A stretch of 64,000 nt of DNA from Bartonella tribocorum (GCF_002778015.1 NZ_NJPP01000004.1:46852-110851); one strand, 5' to 3'; counted from the stretch's first letter, positions 1-12,418 are shown. Notes: generated by a model not told the origin, from the sequence alone. Translations and numbers: made by a program.

Positions 1-266
1 ACGCCAGAATGGGTATAAGGAATTTTCAAATATTCAAGAATCCCTTGAATTCGACCATCTTCACCAAAGGGACCATGCAATGCATTAAAGGCAATATCAG
101 GCTGCAACTGTTCAAGAACAGAAGCAATATGAGCGTCAACATCCACGCGGCTTACGCGATATCCCAGTGCCTCAAGAACATCAGCACAAGCCGCCCCTGA
201 AGATAAACTAATAGAGCGTTCAGAAGAAAAACCTCCCATTAACACAGCTATATGTTTATCTTTCAT
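1..266 (-). CDS. ddl: D-alanine--D-alanine ligase, 5' part only (cut by the window edge)
   Basis: The reading frame begins at an ATG at 266 preceded by a GAGGG ribosome site and runs off the left end. About 88 N-terminal residues are visible, with the family's opening glycine-rich segment ([17 protein letters not shown]) and the [15 protein letters not shown] motif of ATP-grasp Ddl ligases. The enzyme joins two D-alanines to make the dipeptide that MurF adds to the precursor. It is the last visible member of the dcw cluster, 237 bp downstream of murB. ftsQ, ftsA and ftsZ usually follow it in related bacteria but lie outside this window. Confidence 0.93.
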   Translation of the reverse strand, partial: MKDKHIAVLMGGFSSERSISLSSGAACADVLEALGYRVSRVDVDAHIASVLEQLQPDIAFNALHGPFGEDGRIQGILEYLKIPYTHSG

Positions 267-503
267 AATAAATCACCCTCTTTTGCATACTATATGTAGC
301 TCATATGGAACATAGCAGTACCACATACAGGAAAAACAAGGTTTATCCTTGCGAATCAATAACCTAGCATTTTGCATAATGAATCAGACTCAAAAGCTTG
401 ATGCAAGAGATTCTTTGTTAATTTATTGATTTTTAATGGAATTTTTTATTATCTCTTTGAAATGACTCAATTTTTTATTTACACTTTTTTAGTGAACGAT
501 AAT

Positions 504-1481
504 TCAATAAAATGGATCAAAAGAAGAAATACCTCGACCCTGCTCAAATTGACCAATACGCTCGATTTCCCATTGTAAAAGGTGCGCTGAATGTTCAAAA
601 ACACGCGCACGCACTGTTTCTCCCAATGCCTCAAGATCATATCCTGTTGCTTGCCCTGTATTAATCATAAAATTACAGTGCATTTCACTCATTTGAGCGC
701 CACCAATTCGTAAACCTCGACACCCTGCTCCATCAATCACGCGCCACGCGGATGTATCTTTAGGATTTTTAAAAGTTGATCCCCCTGTTTTTTCGCGAAT
801 AGGTTGCACTGTTTCTCTATGGAGAGCAACTTCATCCATCGCAGCACGAATAGCATCTTTATTACTGGGTTCCCCTTCCAATAAAGCAGCGGTAAAAATA
901 AAATCTTTAGGAATATCACAATGGCGATAAGAATAATGCATATCTTTCAAACTCAAGATATGACGTTGTCCTTTACGATCCAGCGCATAGACCTCAACAA
1001 CACGCGCTGCGGTTTCAACACCATTCGCACCCGCATTCATTTTGAGAGCGCCTCCAAGACCACCAGGAATACCATGATAAAAATGAAACCCTGCAATTTC
1101 TGCCTTTAAAGCAGCAGCAGCTAAATGTTTATCCGCCGTCCCAGCGCCAACGAAAAAGCCTTTTGAAGAAACTTGCTGCACTTGCCCAAAATTTTTGGGT
1201 GAAAGACGAATCACAACCCCAGGCACCCCCCCATCACGCACCAGAAGATTAGAACCAATACCGACAATTGTTACAGGAACATATTCAGGCAAATTTCGAA
1301 GAAAGAGAGCCAAATCCTCTTCATCAACAGGCTGATAAAAAAGCTCTGCCAACCCGCCCGTGCGAAACCATGTCACCTTACGCATCTCAACATTAGGGGT
1401 AAGCTTGCCTCTTACATTCCCCAACAGCGGTTGCAATTGCGCCAATAGCGCCTCACCATCAATGTTTTGAAAATTTATCAT
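504..1481 (-). CDS. murB: UDP-N-acetylenolpyruvoylglucosamine reductase (type I MurB)
   Basis: This cytoplasmic flavoenzyme reduces the enolpyruvyl group to give UDP-MurNAc. The 325-residue product shows FRTGG at 39-43, the FAD-binding [12 protein letters not shown] at 74-85, GGSTFKNP at 233-240 with Ser235 as the proton donor, and a C-terminal WEIERIG near 304-310 that should hold the catalytic Glu. The frame is open further upstream, but that extension lies inside murC. I chose the ATG at 1481 (protein MINFQN...), which overlaps the murC 3' end by 23 bp; an ATG two codons earlier (1487) is also possible. The overlap suggests translational coupling. Confidence 0.95.
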   Translation of the reverse strand: MINFQNIDGEALLAQLQPLLGNVRGKLTPNVEMRKVTWFRTGGLAELFYQPVDEEDLALFLRNLPEYVPVTIVGIGSNLLVRDGGVPGVVIRLSPKNFGQVQQVSSKGFFVGAGTADKHLAAAALKAEIAGFHFYHGIPGGLGGALKMNAGANGVETAARVVEVYALDRKGQRHILSLKDMHYSYRHCDIPKDFIFTAALLEGEPSNKDAIRAAMDEVALHRETVQPIREKTGGSTFKNPKDTSAWRVIDGAGCRGLRIGGAQMSEMHCNFMINTGQATGYDLEALGETVRARVFEHSAHLLQWEIERIGQFEQGRGISSFDPFY

Positions 1482-2883
1482 GACCATCAAGTCCCAACTG
1501 GTGAGGCAACGCACAAGCCCATTGTGTGATATTGCCAGCACCAAGAAAAACAACATAATCCTCTGCCTGAGCAAATTTTGAGACAAAAGACACAACATCT
1601 TCCAGACCATGTATCAAGCGCACATCACGATGACCAGCCATTTTAATATGCTCTACCAATTCTTGCGAACCAAACCCTTCGATAGGCTCTTCACCAGCTG
1701 CATAAACGGGGGTAATCAACACAGTATCTGCATCATTAAAACAAGAAGAAAAATCATCAAATAAATGATACAAACGCGAATAACGATGAGGTTGTGCAAT
1801 AGCAATGACACGCCCTTTTGCACTCTCACGTGCCGCACGCAAAACAGCCTTTATTTCAACAGGGTGATGTCCATAATCATCAAATATTTCAATGCCACAC
1901 CAACTTCCTGTTCGCGTAAAACGCCGTTTTACGCCACCAAATTCCGCCAAACCCTTCTTTATCAATTCATTTGAAATGCCAAGTTCATGCGCAATAGCTA
2001 TTGCTGCTGTTGCATTGGCAACATTATGCTGTCCTGTCATGGGTAAAAGTAATTTTTTTAACTCAATCTTTTTTCCTGTCTTGCGTGAACGAATAAGAAC
2101 ATCAAAATACGTTTTTTGACCATTCATCGAAAGATTTAAAAAACGAACATCCGCTTGTGGATTTGCACCATAAGTGATCACCCAACGATCATCAATACGG
2201 CCCGCCAATGACTGAACTTCTGGATGATCAAGGCACAAGACAGCAAAACCATAAAAAGGAACATTTTCCACGAATTGTCGAAAAGCTGCGCGGACAGCAT
2301 CAAAACTTCCATAATGATCCAAATGCTCAGCGTCAATATTGGTAACAACAGCAATATCAGCAGGAAGCTTTAAAAATGTACCATCACTTTCATCAGCTTC
2401 AACAATCATCCAATCGCCCTCTCCTGTACGAGAATTCGTACCATAAGCATTAATAATACCACCATTAATCACAACGGGATCAAAACGACCAGCATCAAGA
2501 AGCGCTGCAATCATTGATGTGGTCGTTGTTTTACCATGTGTACCCCCCACCGCAATTGCACGCCGAAAGCGCATCAGCTCCGCAAGCATTTCTGCACGTC
2601 TGACAAGCGGCAAATGTCTTTCTTTCGCCGCGATATACTCAGGATTTGTTTTTTTAACGGCAGTAGAAAAAACAACAACTTCTGCATTCCCTAAATTTTC
2701 AGCACAATGACCAATATCAACGTTAATTCCTTTTCTCCGCAAACGTTCAACATTTGCGCTCTCAACTTGATCGGACCCTTGAACTTTATAGCCAAGATTA
2801 TAAAAAACCTCCGCAATTCCACTCATGCCAATCCCACCAATTCCAATAAAATGGATAACGCCTATATCAAGTGGCATTTTCAT
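1459..2883 (-). CDS. murC: UDP-N-acetylmuramate--L-alanine ligase
   Basis: MurC adds L-alanine to UDP-MurNAc, the first amino acid of the stem peptide, in the cytoplasm. The 474-residue protein starts with the Rossmann-like [15 protein letters not shown], has the Mur-ligase ATP loop [11 protein letters not shown] near 110, and the [10 protein letters not shown] and central-domain signatures. An ATG at 2883 lies 7 bp after a GAGGAG ribosome site and is preferred over an in-frame TTG one codon upstream. It overlaps the end of murG by 17 bp and the start of murB by 23 bp, so all three are probably translated from one message. Confidence 0.96.
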   Translation of the reverse strand: MKMPLDIGVIHFIGIGGIGMSGIAEVFYNLGYKVQGSDQVESANVERLRRKGINVDIGHCAENLGNAEVVVFSTAVKKTNPEYIAAKERHLPLVRRAEMLAELMRFRRAIAVGGTHGKTTTTSMIAALLDAGRFDPVVINGGIINAYGTNSRTGEGDWMIVEADESDGTFLKLPADIAVVTNIDAEHLDHYGSFDAVRAAFRQFVENVPFYGFAVLCLDHPEVQSLAGRIDDRWVITYGANPQADVRFLNLSMNGQKTYFDVLIRSRKTGKKIELKKLLLPMTGQHNVANATAAIAIAHELGISNELIKKGLAEFGGVKRRFTRTGSWCGIEIFDDYGHHPVEIKAVLRAARESAKGRVIAIAQPHRYSRLYHLFDDFSSCFNDADTVLITPVYAAGEEPIEGFGSQELVEHIKMAGHRDVRLIHGLEDVVSFVSKFAQAEDYVVFLGAGNITQWACALPHQLGLDGHDKFSKH

Positions 2884-4003
2884 CAAAAAGCTCCTCTTTT
2901 ATATCTGACAACAATCGTCCTGCAATCAAGGCTTCAGCCATATCAGCAAGGCAACGGGTTGCATGAGGTTGCCCAACTTTTTTTGCAGCAAGCGCTTGTT
3001 TTTTCAATAAATGGGGTGCATAACAAACTCGCGTTAGAAGAGAAGCAAGTTTTTGTGCATTTAAATCTTTTTCTAAAACAATTTGCGCACCCCCCACACG
3101 CGCCAAAAGTGCAGCATTGGCTGCCTGATCATGATCCAAAGCATGAGGATAAGGGATAAGCACAGCAGGTCTACCAATCACCGCTATCTCACAGACCGAT
3201 GAAGCCCCAGCGCGCGACAAGATCAAATGGGCATGTGCCATACGTTCAGCCATATCATCAAAGAAAGAAGCAACCTCAGCTTGCACGCCCATATCACGAT
3301 AGGTTTTGATCAACTCTGCTGCTTCACCACGAACTTGCTGTACAATTCGTAAGCGTTTACGGTTCTGATCATCGAGCAAAGCAACCGCTTCTGGAACAAT
3401 ATGTGAAAAAAAAGAAGCCCCTTGACTACCCCCAAAAATCAAAAAATTAAATGGCTCTTCCCCCACTGGCGAATAATAAGGAATTTCTGCCGCCTTCAAC
3501 ACAGCCTCACGCACAGGATTTCCTGTTAAAAGCGTTTTATGAGCATAAGCACCATGTGGCGACAACAAACCACCAGCGATTGCACGCACAAAAATTGCCA
3601 ATACCCGATTGGCACGCCCCATAACAGCATTTTGCTCATGAATAAATGTTACACGTCGCATTAAGGCTGCCATAAAAAGAGGAGGAAAACTCGGATATCC
3701 CCCAAAACCACCAACAAAAACAGGACGTAATTTATAAAATAACGCCAACGATTGCCCCATACCCTTGAGCAAGGACCAAATTGTTTTTATCAAAGCAAAA
3801 GGATGGCGTCGTGTAAATGTTGCCGATGAAACGATATGTGTATGCTCTTCATCAAAACTTCGTACAAAAGAGCGCGCTCTTTCATCTGTTATCAAATGAA
3901 CATCATATCCACGCTGCCTTAATTCAACGCCAAGTGCTTCAGCAGGGAAAAGATGTCCCCCTGTACCACCCGCCACCAAAACAATAACTTTTTTATCATT
4001 CAT
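2867..4003 (-). CDS. murG: MurG glycosyltransferase (lipid I to lipid II)
   Basis: MurG is a membrane-associated GT28 glycosyltransferase that transfers GlcNAc from UDP-GlcNAc to lipid I. The 378-residue protein opens with the family loop [15 protein letters not shown], has the second [11 protein letters not shown] motif near 96-106, FGGSQGA near 197 and the nucleotide-sugar-binding [11 protein letters not shown] with [11 protein letters not shown] in the C-terminal domain. It overlaps ftsW by 8 bp upstream and murC by 17 bp downstream, fitting a single dcw transcript. Confidence 0.96.
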   Translation of the reverse strand: MNDKKVIVLVAGGTGGHLFPAEALGVELRQRGYDVHLITDERARSFVRSFDEEHTHIVSSATFTRRHPFALIKTIWSLLKGMGQSLALFYKLRPVFVGGFGGYPSFPPLFMAALMRRVTFIHEQNAVMGRANRVLAIFVRAIAGGLLSPHGAYAHKTLLTGNPVREAVLKAAEIPYYSPVGEEPFNFLIFGGSQGASFFSHIVPEAVALLDDQNRKRLRIVQQVRGEAAELIKTYRDMGVQAEVASFFDDMAERMAHAHLILSRAGASSVCEIAVIGRPAVLIPYPHALDHDQAANAALLARVGGAQIVLEKDLNAQKLASLLTRVCYAPHLLKKQALAAKKVGQPHATRCLADMAEALIAGRLLSDIKEELFDENAT

Positions 4004-5147
4004 AAGGCGTATCCAAAACAGAAGAAGGAAAAGCTGAAAGACGCCCTTCTGGCCAACGACGTGTTAAGCTGAGTAAAATTCCCATTGAAAACGCAATTGC
4101 CACCATCGATGAACCACCATAAGAAATAAACGGCAATGTCATGCCTTTGGGAGGGATTAAGTGAAGATTAACGGCCATATTAATCGCTGATTGAAAGCCA
4201 ATCATCATGGCTATGCCCGTAACACCAAGACGCATAAAGGAATCACGTGTATTCATGGCTATATACAATGAACGCATAACGATAAAGGCAAAAAGCATCA
4301 TAATTAACAAACAAAGAATAATACCATATTCTTCAGCAGCAACAGAAAATACAAAATCTGTATGGCTATCAGGAATAATACGTTTTACTGTTCCCTCTCC
4401 TGGACCTTGCCCAAACCAACCACCATTCAAAATAGCCTCACGCCCCACATCTACTTGAAAGGTATCTCCTTCTCCTGTCAAAAAACCATTAATACGCTCG
4501 CGCACATGATACAAAAAAAGATAAGCGAAAATAATTCCTACAGCACCTAAAATCAGAAAGAGAAAAATAACTGTAAGAGGTACACCAGCAATAAAAAACA
4601 GCCCCCCCCATGTTGCACTTATTAAAAGTGTTTGTCCAATATCAGGCTGTAAAACCAGAAGAACACAACAAATGGCATAAAGGAGAGTTGCTAACATATA
4701 ACCCCAAATTCCCCTCCTGCGTATCTGTTCTGAAAAAAACCAAGCGGACATCACCACAAAAGCTGGCTTCATGAATTCTGAAGCTTGTACAGAAAAACCA
4801 AAGAGCAAAATCCACCGCCGTGCTCCCTTTAATTCAGGCCCCCAAAATAAGGTTGCAACCATAAGAGCAAGCGTTACAATAAGCAACAGAGCACATAAAC
4901 GACGAATATTGGGAAGCGAAAAAAAAGAAATAGTCACCATCGTAAAAAATGCTGCAATGCTAAAAATGATATGCCACCGAACAAAATAAAAACTATCAGC
5001 AATTCCGATTTTTTTTGCAATAGTGGGGCTGGCAGCAAAAGACAGCATAATGCCAATCCCCATTAAAATTAAACAAGCTGCAAAAATAGAGCGATCAATC
5101 GTCCACCACCAATTCGCAATGGGATCTCTATCTGCACGCGTAACCAT
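3996..5147 (-). CDS. ftsW: FtsW, SEDS-family septal peptidoglycan polymerase
   Basis: The 383-residue polytopic protein has about ten hydrophobic spans and the SEDS-family signatures, including the PDIGQTLLI segment and a C-terminal NLHLIPPKGMTLPFISYGGSS loop. In known systems FtsW polymerises lipid II at the septum together with the transpeptidase FtsI, which is encoded in the same cluster. The start ATG at 5147 gives an N-terminal cytoplasmic tail before the first span. A 144 bp gap to murD upstream is the largest internal gap of the cluster up to murB, so an internal promoter there is possible, though I see no convincing -35/-10 pair. Confidence 0.95.
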   Translation of the reverse strand: MVTRADRDPIANWWWTIDRSIFAACLILMGIGIMLSFAASPTIAKKIGIADSFYFVRWHIIFSIAAFFTMVTISFFSLPNIRRLCALLLIVTLALMVATLFWGPELKGARRWILLFGFSVQASEFMKPAFVVMSAWFFSEQIRRRGIWGYMLATLLYAICCVLLVLQPDIGQTLLISATWGGLFFIAGVPLTVIFLFLILGAVGIIFAYLFLYHVRERINGFLTGEGDTFQVDVGREAILNGGWFGQGPGEGTVKRIIPDSHTDFVFSVAAEEYGIILCLLIMMLFAFIVMRSLYIAMNTRDSFMRLGVTGIAMMIGFQSAINMAVNLHLIPPKGMTLPFISYGGSSMVAIAFSMGILLSLTRRWPEGRLSAFPSSVLDTPYE

Positions 5148-5291
5148 TTATATCCACCTTATCTGTTTATAAATTTTCTCAAAGTGATAAGGTTCCCAAC
5201 CTGTTTGACAAACACTTTAAAAATGAAATTACACAAAAAAAGATTCTGGAGTCTTAACGCAAAAACATTTTTTATAATTGATGTCCCTTTA

Positions 5292-6686
5292 TTATTGTAA
5301 CTGCATCACCAAAGAGACAAATGCTTCGCCCCGCACCTCATAATTTTTAAATTGGTCATAACTTGCACAAGCAGGTGACAAAAGAACAACCACCTCCTTT
5401 GCCTTGCAATGCATTGCGTCAATGGTAGCTTCACGCACCGCATTTTCTAAAGTTAAGCTCATAGAAAAGGGAAGATCAGAACCAATAATGCGCGCAAATT
5501 CTTCTGCCGCACTCCCAATCAAATAGGCTTTACGAATTTTAGGAAAAAATTCTCTAAGAGACTCAATGCCTCCTTTTTTCGCCTGTCCTCCAACAATCCA
5601 AAAAATATTATTAAAAGCGCAAAGAGCAGGTGCTGTTGCATCGGCATTCGTCGCCTTGCTATCATTGATAAACAAAACCGCCCCCATTTTACGGACCTGC
5701 TGCATACGGTGGGGCAATCCTTTATAGCTTGCTAAATGCTTGTTCATAGAAGGATCGGTTATTTTTAAAGCCTGCAACGTTGCCAAGGCCATAAGAGCGT
5801 TTTGCGCATTATGGCGTCCGCGCAAAGTGGCCACCAATGCAAGATCTGCAAGCATATGACGCTGTCCTTGACGAACAGAAAAGAGTTTGCTCCCCTCTGC
5901 ATAAAAACCATTTTCAACAAAATGGTCCTTAGAAATTGCCTCAATTTGATGCCCCTCGTGAAGCAACTGTTGGTACAAAATCTCACAAGCAGCATCATCA
6001 ACTGAAATAAAAGCCTGAGAAGCCTGAGCAACAAGTTGCCTTTTGGTTTTCACATAACAAGCAAAACTCCCATGGCGATCAATATGATCAGATGTCAAAT
6101 TCAATAAAAGCCCAATGGTTGGCTGAAGAGAGGGAGTAAGATCAATTTGAAACGATGAACATTCAATCACATAGATACGTTTTTTAACAAAGGGCTTAAG
6201 TGTCAATATTGCCTGTCCAATATTTCCCCCCATCTGCACATCATAACCCATTTTTTCCAACAAGTGCACAAGCAAAGCCGTTGTTGTCGACTTCCCATTC
6301 GTCCCTGTAATCGCAATGAAAGGAACATCTTGGTCACAAAAACCATAATGCTGTAAAAAATGATGACGTGCACGAACAAATAATTCAATATCACCGATAA
6401 TTTCTATATTTTCTTTTCGTGCTTTTTCAACAACCCAATGAGGCTTTGGATACATTAAAGGAACACCAGGAGCTAAAATCAAGGCAACAAATTCTGACCA
6501 GTCTTCACCGTGAAGATCTCTTGTTGGAATATTTTGCCGAAAAGCTTCTTGCACACTCGCAGAATTATCATCCCATGCCACCACTTCTGCACCGCCATGC
6601 ATTAATGCTTGTGCCGCTGCTAACCCAGACGCCCCTAATCCAAACAGAGCAACTTTTTGACCTTTATAACACGCAACAGAAATCAC
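5292..6686 (-). CDS. murD: UDP-N-acetylmuramoylalanine--D-glutamate ligase
   Basis: MurD adds D-glutamate to UDP-MurNAc-L-Ala. The protein has an N-terminal Rossmann segment ([16 protein letters not shown]), the ATP loop [17 protein letters not shown], a [12 protein letters not shown] segment and the C-terminal [11 protein letters not shown] motif. The frame is open further upstream into mraY. I chose the GTG at 6686 (protein [10 protein letters not shown], 464 residues), which starts only 4 bp after the mraY stop at 6691 and has a nearby GGTGAG as a weak ribosome site. Reinitiation from mraY translation is plausible. The start is the least certain part of the call. Confidence 0.94.
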   Translation of the reverse strand: MISVACYKGQKVALFGLGASGLAAAQALMHGGAEVVAWDDNSASVQEAFRQNIPTRDLHGEDWSEFVALILAPGVPLMYPKPHWVVEKARKENIEIIGDIELFVRARHHFLQHYGFCDQDVPFIAITGTNGKSTTTALLVHLLEKMGYDVQMGGNIGQAILTLKPFVKKRIYVIECSSFQIDLTPSLQPTIGLLLNLTSDHIDRHGSFACYVKTKRQLVAQASQAFISVDDAACEILYQQLLHEGHQIEAISKDHFVENGFYAEGSKLFSVRQGQRHMLADLALVATLRGRHNAQNALMALATLQALKITDPSMNKHLASYKGLPHRMQQVRKMGAVLFINDSKATNADATAPALCAFNNIFWIVGGQAKKGGIESLREFFPKIRKAYLIGSAAEEFARIIGSDLPFSMSLTLENAVREATIDAMHCKAKEVVVLLSPACASYDQFKNYEVRGEAFVSLVMQLQ

Positions 6687-6690
6687 AATC

Positions 6691-7761
6691 TCACCGTAAT
6701 TTAAGTGTTGAAAGACCAATGAGAGCAAGAACAATTGAAATAATCCAGAAGCGTATCACCACTTGGCTTTCAGTCCAGCCTTTTTTCTCAAAATGATGAT
6801 GGATCGGTGCCATAAGAAACACACGTTTTTTTGTCAGTTTAAAATAACCAACCTGAATAACGACCGAAAAAGCTTCCACAACAAAAAGCCCACCAATAAA
6901 AGCCAAAACAATTTCGTGCTTCGTAGAGACAGCAACAGTCCCCAATAATCCTCCAAGAGCCAACGAACCAGTATCCCCCATAAAAATAGCAGCTGGTGGT
7001 GCATTAAACCATAAAAAGCCAAGCCCTGCCCCAACAACAGCGCCCAATAAAACAGCCAGTTCACCTGTTCCCGATACATAGTGTATTTGGAGATAATCCG
7101 CAAAATTAATATTACCACAAAGATAAGCGATCAAAGCAAAAGATAAGGCTGCAACCATCACCGGAACAATAGCAAGCCCATCAAGTCCATCCGTCAAATT
7201 AACCGCATTCCCCGTTGCGACAATGACAAAAGCAGAAAAAGGAATAAAAAACCAACCCAAATTGATAAGATAATCTTTTAAAAAAGGCAAAGCGAACCCC
7301 GATGAGCCAATTTGCAAGATGACAAAAGCAGCAATTGCTGCAACAACAAACTCCAAGCTTAGCCGCGCTTTTCCAGAAAATCCTTTGTCTGTTTGTTTTG
7401 TGACCTTAAGATAATCGTCATAAAATCCTATTGCCCCAAAAGAAAGCATAACCAAAAGTGATACCCAAAAATAAATATTCGATAAATTACACCACAAAAA
7501 CGCCGATACGACAACGCCGGTTAAAATCATTAATCCACCCATTGTAGGTGTTCCAGCCTTTTTAAAATGTGTTTGAGGACCATCGGCACGAATCGGCTGC
7601 CCTTTTCCTTGGCGCAATTTAAGAGAAGCAATGATGCTAGGTCCAAATAAAAAAACAATGAGCCCCGAGGTTAACATCGCTGCTATCGTGCGAAAAGTAA
7701 TATAACGGAAAACATTCACACCTGGAAGCCAATCACTAAACGAAGAAAAAAACAGCATCAT
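6691..7761 (-). CDS. mraY: Phospho-N-acetylmuramoyl-pentapeptide transferase
   Basis: MraY is the integral membrane enzyme that moves phospho-MurNAc-pentapeptide from UDP onto undecaprenyl phosphate, forming lipid I. The 356-residue protein has around ten hydrophobic spans. It shows [10 protein letters not shown], the acidic FYDDYLKV loop, [13 protein letters not shown] with the conserved aspartates, [12 protein letters not shown], and [12 protein letters not shown] near the C terminus; these are the hallmark active-site loops. It lies 15 bp after murF and 4 bp before murD. Length is typical for the family. Confidence 0.97.
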   Translation of the reverse strand: MMLFFSSFSDWLPGVNVFRYITFRTIAAMLTSGLIVFLFGPSIIASLKLRQGKGQPIRADGPQTHFKKAGTPTMGGLMILTGVVVSAFLWCNLSNIYFWVSLLVMLSFGAIGFYDDYLKVTKQTDKGFSGKARLSLEFVVAAIAAFVILQIGSSGFALPFLKDYLINLGWFFIPFSAFVIVATGNAVNLTDGLDGLAIVPVMVAALSFALIAYLCGNINFADYLQIHYVSGTGELAVLLGAVVGAGLGFLWFNAPPAAIFMGDTGSLALGGLLGTVAVSTKHEIVLAFIGGLFVVEAFSVVIQVGYFKLTKKRVFLMAPIHHHFEKKGWTESQVVIRFWIISIVLALIGLSTLKLR

Positions 7762-7776
7762 GGGACAAAAAACCTC

Positions 7777-9204
7777 TTAAAACGATGAAGAAACCACTTT
7801 ATAGCGATCAAGCAATGCAGTCACAAGATTTGATGAACCAAGGCTATTGGATGATTTAATCATAAGTAGATCCCCAGGAGAAATTTCTGTCAAAAGAAGC
7901 GGTAAAATTTTCTCAATATTTTCAGCATAATAAACCTTAACATCAGCAGACAAATCATCGACTAAAGACTTCATCGCCTCACCAAATAAAAAAACGGGAT
8001 TAGCACCAGAAAGACGGATTGGCTTTATTAAATCACGATGAAGCTTTTCACTATACCCCCCTAATTCTAGCATATCCCCTAAAACAGCAATCCGCCGCCC
8101 CTCTTCTCCTACTGGTCCTGTAGCGAGAAGTTCAAGGGCAGCACGCATAGAAGCGGGATTAGCATTATAGCTTTCATCAATAAGATAAAATTCACTCCCA
8201 TTCGATAAAGACAACCGATAACGAATACCCCGCCCCTTTTGAGAAGAAAAATGGCTCAAAGAAAGCACAACAGAATCCAAATCAACTCCAAAGGCATCAC
8301 AAACTGCAATAACCCCTACACTATTTTGCACAATATGGCGTCCAGGAGCACCAATTTTAACCTTCCTATCCTGTCCTCCAACACGCACCATCATAGAAGA
8401 ATTATCGGTTAAAAGACGTATATCCCGCGCCTGATAATCAGCATTTTCACTCTCACCAAAGCTTAAGATCTTTTTCACACCGCATTGCTTTGCTTTTTGA
8501 ACGAGATAAGAAAAAAAAGCACTATCCGCATTTAAAATGGCAATACCTTCCTCATCCAATCCTTCAAAAATTTCAGCCTTTGCCTCTGCTATTTCTTCAA
8601 GATCTTTGAAAAACCCCATATGTCCTGCACAAATATGCGTAATGAGAGCAACATGCGGACAAACCAGCTTAACCAGAGGGCGAATTTCATCTTTATGATT
8701 CATGCCAATTTCAAAGATACCATAATCACTCTCCACCGGCAGCCGCGCTAAAGTAAGCGGAACCCCCCAGCAATTGTTTAAAGAAGCCAGATTCGCATGA
8801 ACGTTCCCAGCCGTTGCAAGAACTTGTTTCAAAGCTTCTTTTGTCGTTGTTTTTCCAACCGAGCCTGTTATCGCAATAATTTTAGCGCTTGAACGTTTGC
8901 GTGCGGCTTTCCCAAGTTTTTCTAAGGCTTGTAAAACATCCGGAACAACGATGAGTGGAGCCGATATCTTTTCCATATCTCTCAAACGGTGTTGCGCAAC
9001 AATAAGAACGCCTGCACCTCGTGCATAAGCTTGCGCAGCAAAATCATGACCATCAAGATGATGCCCCTTAATGCAGAAAAAAATATCGCCTTCCGCAAGA
9101 GTGCGGCTATCAATGGAAACCCCATGAAAAGTTTCTGGTATGTTTCCAATTACAACACCATCAATAGCAGTGATGAGTTCCTGTTTATTCCACAAAGCTG
9201 TCAT
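7777..9204 (-). CDS. murF: UDP-MurNAc-tripeptide--D-Ala-D-Ala ligase
   Basis: MurF completes the pentapeptide by adding the dipeptide made by Ddl, whose gene ends this cluster. The 475-residue protein has the ATP loop [14 protein letters not shown] near 110-120, the IGMNHKDEI segment and [15 protein letters not shown], which is typical of MurF. Its ATG overlaps the murE stop by 4 bp (9201-9204), the classic ATGA arrangement for coupled translation. Nothing unusual is seen in length or motifs. Confidence 0.96.
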   Translation of the reverse strand: MTALWNKQELITAIDGVVIGNIPETFHGVSIDSRTLAEGDIFFCIKGHHLDGHDFAAQAYARGAGVLIVAQHRLRDMEKISAPLIVVPDVLQALEKLGKAARKRSSAKIIAITGSVGKTTTKEALKQVLATAGNVHANLASLNNCWGVPLTLARLPVESDYGIFEIGMNHKDEIRPLVKLVCPHVALITHICAGHMGFFKDLEEIAEAKAEIFEGLDEEGIAILNADSAFFSYLVQKAKQCGVKKILSFGESENADYQARDIRLLTDNSSMMVRVGGQDRKVKIGAPGRHIVQNSVGVIAVCDAFGVDLDSVVLSLSHFSSQKGRGIRYRLSLSNGSEFYLIDESYNANPASMRAALELLATGPVGEEGRRIAVLGDMLELGGYSEKLHRDLIKPIRLSGANPVFLFGEAMKSLVDDLSADVKVYYAENIEKILPLLLTEISPGDLLMIKSSNSLGSSNLVTALLDRYKVVSSSF

Positions 9205-10652
9205 TTCTTTCGGTCCTCTAGAGCTTCTATCGCTTTCAAACGATCTGAAAAAGGATAGGTTGTCTGCCCTATAATTTGGCCATCTTCATGACCTTTTCCA
9301 GCAATGATAAGTGTATCACCAGTTTTCAAAAGCCCCACCGAATAAGAAATAGCCTCACCACGATCTGCTATCTCTATTGCTGTTGGTACCGCCTGCAAAA
9401 TATCCTTGCGTATTTTTTCTGGTTTTTCTGTACGAGGATTGTCATCCGTTACAATAACAATATCCGCTTTATCCGCTGCAATTTTTCCCATTAAAGCTCT
9501 TTTGCCTTGATCTCGATCCCCTCCACAACCAAAAACAACAACCAAACGCCCTTGCGTAAAGGGGCGAACAGAAAGCAAAACCTGCTCCAAAGCTTCTGGT
9601 TTATGCGCATAATCAATATAAACAGGCGCATTATTTTCTGTCTTTCCAACAAATTCTAACCGTCCGGGTGCCCCTTGCAAAGTTTCAAGCGCAGAAAAAA
9701 CCTTATCAGGAGAAATACCCGTTACAATAGCTAATCCTGCCGCCACAAGCGCATTGGCCACCTGGAAATCTCCAGCTAAAGGCAAATCAAATGTATAAAT
9801 CTTGTTTTCCACACGACACTCAATACACTGTTTTGAGCGTTGATGTTCAACACGATTAATTGTGATAAATTGCCCCTTACGTCCAATTGTCAAACCACGG
9901 CGGCGCGCTTGTGTAACAGCATCAATAACTTTTTGTGAATAGACATCATCGGCAAAAATCAAAGCAGGAGAAGATACAGGTAAAAGTGTATCAAACAACC
10001 GCATTTTAGCCCGCAAATAATCCTCTACCCTCGTGTGATAATCCATGTGATCTCGCCCTAAATTGGTAAAGGCCCCTGCCGTTAAACGGACTCCATCAAG
10101 CCGCCCTTGATCAAGCCCATGTGAAGAAGCTTCAAGCGCTGCATGGGTCACCCCTTCATGAGAAATTTCACAAAGAAGACGGTGCAAAACGACTGGATCA
10201 GGTGTTGTGAGAGAACCATAATCATTCCGTTTAGGAGAAACAACACCAACCGTTCCTATACTTGCAGCACACAATCCAGCATGAGTCCAAATTTGCCGAA
10301 GAAAAGAGACAACTGATGTTTTCCCACTTGTCCCCGTCACAGCAACAACCGTTTCAGGCTGAGAACCATAAAAACGTGCAGCTGCCAACGCAAGACTATG
10401 ACGAACATTCAAAACACGTAAAGTCGGAACAGATAAATCCTCAAGAACAGCCTGACAATCCGTAACAATTGCGCATGCTCCACGCTTTATCGCATCATTG
10501 ATATAGTGTCTTCCATCCCCTTGTTTTCCTTGAACAGCAACAAAAACATAGCCCGGCAAAACTTGTCGAGAATCGGCACTGATTCCTGTTATTTCCATTG
10601 AGGAAAGCTTTTGATCTTCAAAACATTCTGTAAAAACTGTTCCAAATAACAT
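9201..10652 (-). CDS. murE: UDP-MurNAc-L-Ala-D-Glu--meso-diaminopimelate ligase
   Basis: MurE adds the third stem-peptide residue. The 483-residue protein carries the ATP loop [14 protein letters not shown] and, in the C-terminal domain, the DNPR motif (within [13 protein letters not shown]), which in this family specifies meso-diaminopimelate rather than lysine. [11 protein letters not shown] and [11 protein letters not shown] are also present. A 23 bp gap separates it from ftsI and a 4 bp overlap joins it to murF. The peptidoglycan chemistry predicted is therefore the usual Gram-negative mDAP type. Confidence 0.96.
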   Translation of the reverse strand: MLFGTVFTECFEDQKLSSMEITGISADSRQVLPGYVFVAVQGKQGDGRHYINDAIKRGACAIVTDCQAVLEDLSVPTLRVLNVRHSLALAAARFYGSQPETVVAVTGTSGKTSVVSFLRQIWTHAGLCAASIGTVGVVSPKRNDYGSLTTPDPVVLHRLLCEISHEGVTHAALEASSHGLDQGRLDGVRLTAGAFTNLGRDHMDYHTRVEDYLRAKMRLFDTLLPVSSPALIFADDVYSQKVIDAVTQARRRGLTIGRKGQFITINRVEHQRSKQCIECRVENKIYTFDLPLAGDFQVANALVAAGLAIVTGISPDKVFSALETLQGAPGRLEFVGKTENNAPVYIDYAHKPEALEQVLLSVRPFTQGRLVVVFGCGGDRDQGKRALMGKIAADKADIVIVTDDNPRTEKPEKIRKDILQAVPTAIEIADRGEAISYSVGLLKTGDTLIIAGKGHEDGQIIGQTTYPFSDRLKAIEALEDRKK

Positions 10653-10675
10653 AACGACGCACCTTTATTTTCATT

Positions 10676-12418
10676 TTACCGTTGTTTAACGACACTTGAA
10701 TTTCTCTTTTTATCTAAAAGAGGCTCATATTCTTTTTTAAAATCGGGCTTTACACCAAGAAGACTCGCTGAGCGACGAACAATATTAGCAAGCATTGGTC
10801 CAGCATTCATCCCTGCTGTTGCGGATTTTTTTCCCTCCTCTGGCCTAGGTTCATCAATAATTGTTAAAACAACATAAGCAGGATCATCAATCGGAAAAGC
10901 AGCCAGAAAACTATTGAAATTTTTTGTTTTAGAATATTTTCCATTTTCAACTTTCTCAGCTGTTCCTGTCTTTCCACCCACCCGATAACCTTCTACTGTT
11001 GCATTACGTCCAGAACCAATATCACTATTTAATTTATAAAGATAACGCATATTCTGACTTGTCTTAGCTTGCAAAACCTGTTTTGCATGGTTCAAAGTTT
11101 GTTCCTTTGTCCGTTTTAAAAATGTCGGCTCAATCAACCAACCACCATTCATTAAAGCAGCAGCCCCAACGGCTGTTTGCAAGGGTGTTGTTGCCATACC
11201 ATGCCCAAAAGAAATTGTCATAGAATGGATATCCTTCCAATGATGTGGCACAATAGGATGGGCAACTTCAGGCAACTCTGTTGAGAGACGATCCAAGAGC
11301 CCAAGTTTTTGCAAAAAAACACGATGTTTATCAACCCCTATCGCCAATGCCTCTTTCGCAGAACCAATGTTGGAAGAATAAATAAAAACCTCCCACAACG
11401 TTAAGGGACGATTTTTTCCGTGAAAATCATGTATCGTATAGCCACTACTTGCTTTTATGGGTTTTGAAGCATCGATAATACTATTTAAATGAAAAATATT
11501 GGAATCAAGGGCCATCGCTGTCGTAAAACTTTTAATGATCGATCCCATTTCAAAAGCTCCGGCGGTTATCCGATTAAGACGATCACTTTTTAACGCTTCA
11601 ATAGGATTTCCAGGATCAAAATCTGGTAGTGATGCCAAAGCCAAAATTTCCCCCGTATGGATATTTAAAATAACAGCGCCTGCTGCAATTGCCTTATAAC
11701 GCTTCATAGCCTGAATAAGTTCATCATGAACAATGGCCTGAACACGCACATCAATCGAAAGCTGAACTTGTTTTAATGATTCTTCCATAGCAAGACCAGC
11801 AGCACGCAGAGCACTCAACCCCGTATCATCGATATATTTTTCCATACCTGCAGTGCCCTGATTATCAACATTGACCATGCCGAGAATATGGGAAGTTATA
11901 GATCCATTGGGATAAAAACGACGAATTTCAGTCCGAAAACCAATTCCTGGAATACCAAGAGCCATAATTTGCGTCTTCTGCATGGGTGTTAACCCACGCT
12001 GTATCCAAGAAAAACCTGTTTTTCTTTTTAAACGCTTATAGGTTTCCTGCCAATTCAGATCTGGCAAAACTGTTGAGAGTAATTCGATTGTTTCATCCAC
12101 ATCAATAATACGTTGTGGCTCAGCAAAAAGTGAATAGGTTCTAATATCTGTTGCTAATAAACGACCATTACGATCAACAATATCAGGCCGTGCCATCAAT
12201 TGAAGAACATCTGGTCCCTTAGCTTCTTCAATCTGTCCTCCTTTTACCCCATAAGAAACAAGACAAGCCCCCATGATGCCATATAAAACCAAAAAGCAGA
12301 ACAACGAAAAAAGCAAACGTGGACGACTAGAATAGGGACGACGAACAGAAACATGATGATCATTCAATGAACTCTTTAAGCGCTTTTTTTTCTGTGAGAA
12401 TAAAAAGGGCAACTTCAT
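10676..12418 (-). CDS. ftsI: Septal transpeptidase FtsI / penicillin-binding protein 3
   Basis: FtsI is a class B penicillin-binding protein that cross-links septal peptidoglycan in the periplasm. The 580-residue product has a basic cytoplasmic tail, one membrane span (about residues 34-57), an N-terminal pedestal starting with RPDIVDRNGRLLATD, and a transpeptidase domain with SIIK at 293-296 (nucleophile Ser293), SSN at 348-350 and GKTGTAEK further on. The ATG overlaps the end of ftsL by 4 bp, matching the FtsL-FtsI functional partnership in the divisome. Confidence 0.96.
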   Translation of the reverse strand: MKLPFLFSQKKKRLKSSLNDHHVSVRRPYSSRPRLLFSLFCFLVLYGIMGACLVSYGVKGGQIEEAKGPDVLQLMARPDIVDRNGRLLATDIRTYSLFAEPQRIIDVDETIELLSTVLPDLNWQETYKRLKRKTGFSWIQRGLTPMQKTQIMALGIPGIGFRTEIRRFYPNGSITSHILGMVNVDNQGTAGMEKYIDDTGLSALRAAGLAMEESLKQVQLSIDVRVQAIVHDELIQAMKRYKAIAAGAVILNIHTGEILALASLPDFDPGNPIEALKSDRLNRITAGAFEMGSIIKSFTTAMALDSNIFHLNSIIDASKPIKASSGYTIHDFHGKNRPLTLWEVFIYSSNIGSAKEALAIGVDKHRVFLQKLGLLDRLSTELPEVAHPIVPHHWKDIHSMTISFGHGMATTPLQTAVGAAALMNGGWLIEPTFLKRTKEQTLNHAKQVLQAKTSQNMRYLYKLNSDIGSGRNATVEGYRVGGKTGTAEKVENGKYSKTKNFNSFLAAFPIDDPAYVVLTIIDEPRPEEGKKSATAGMNAGPMLANIVRRSASLLGVKPDFKKEYEPLLDKKRNSSVVKQR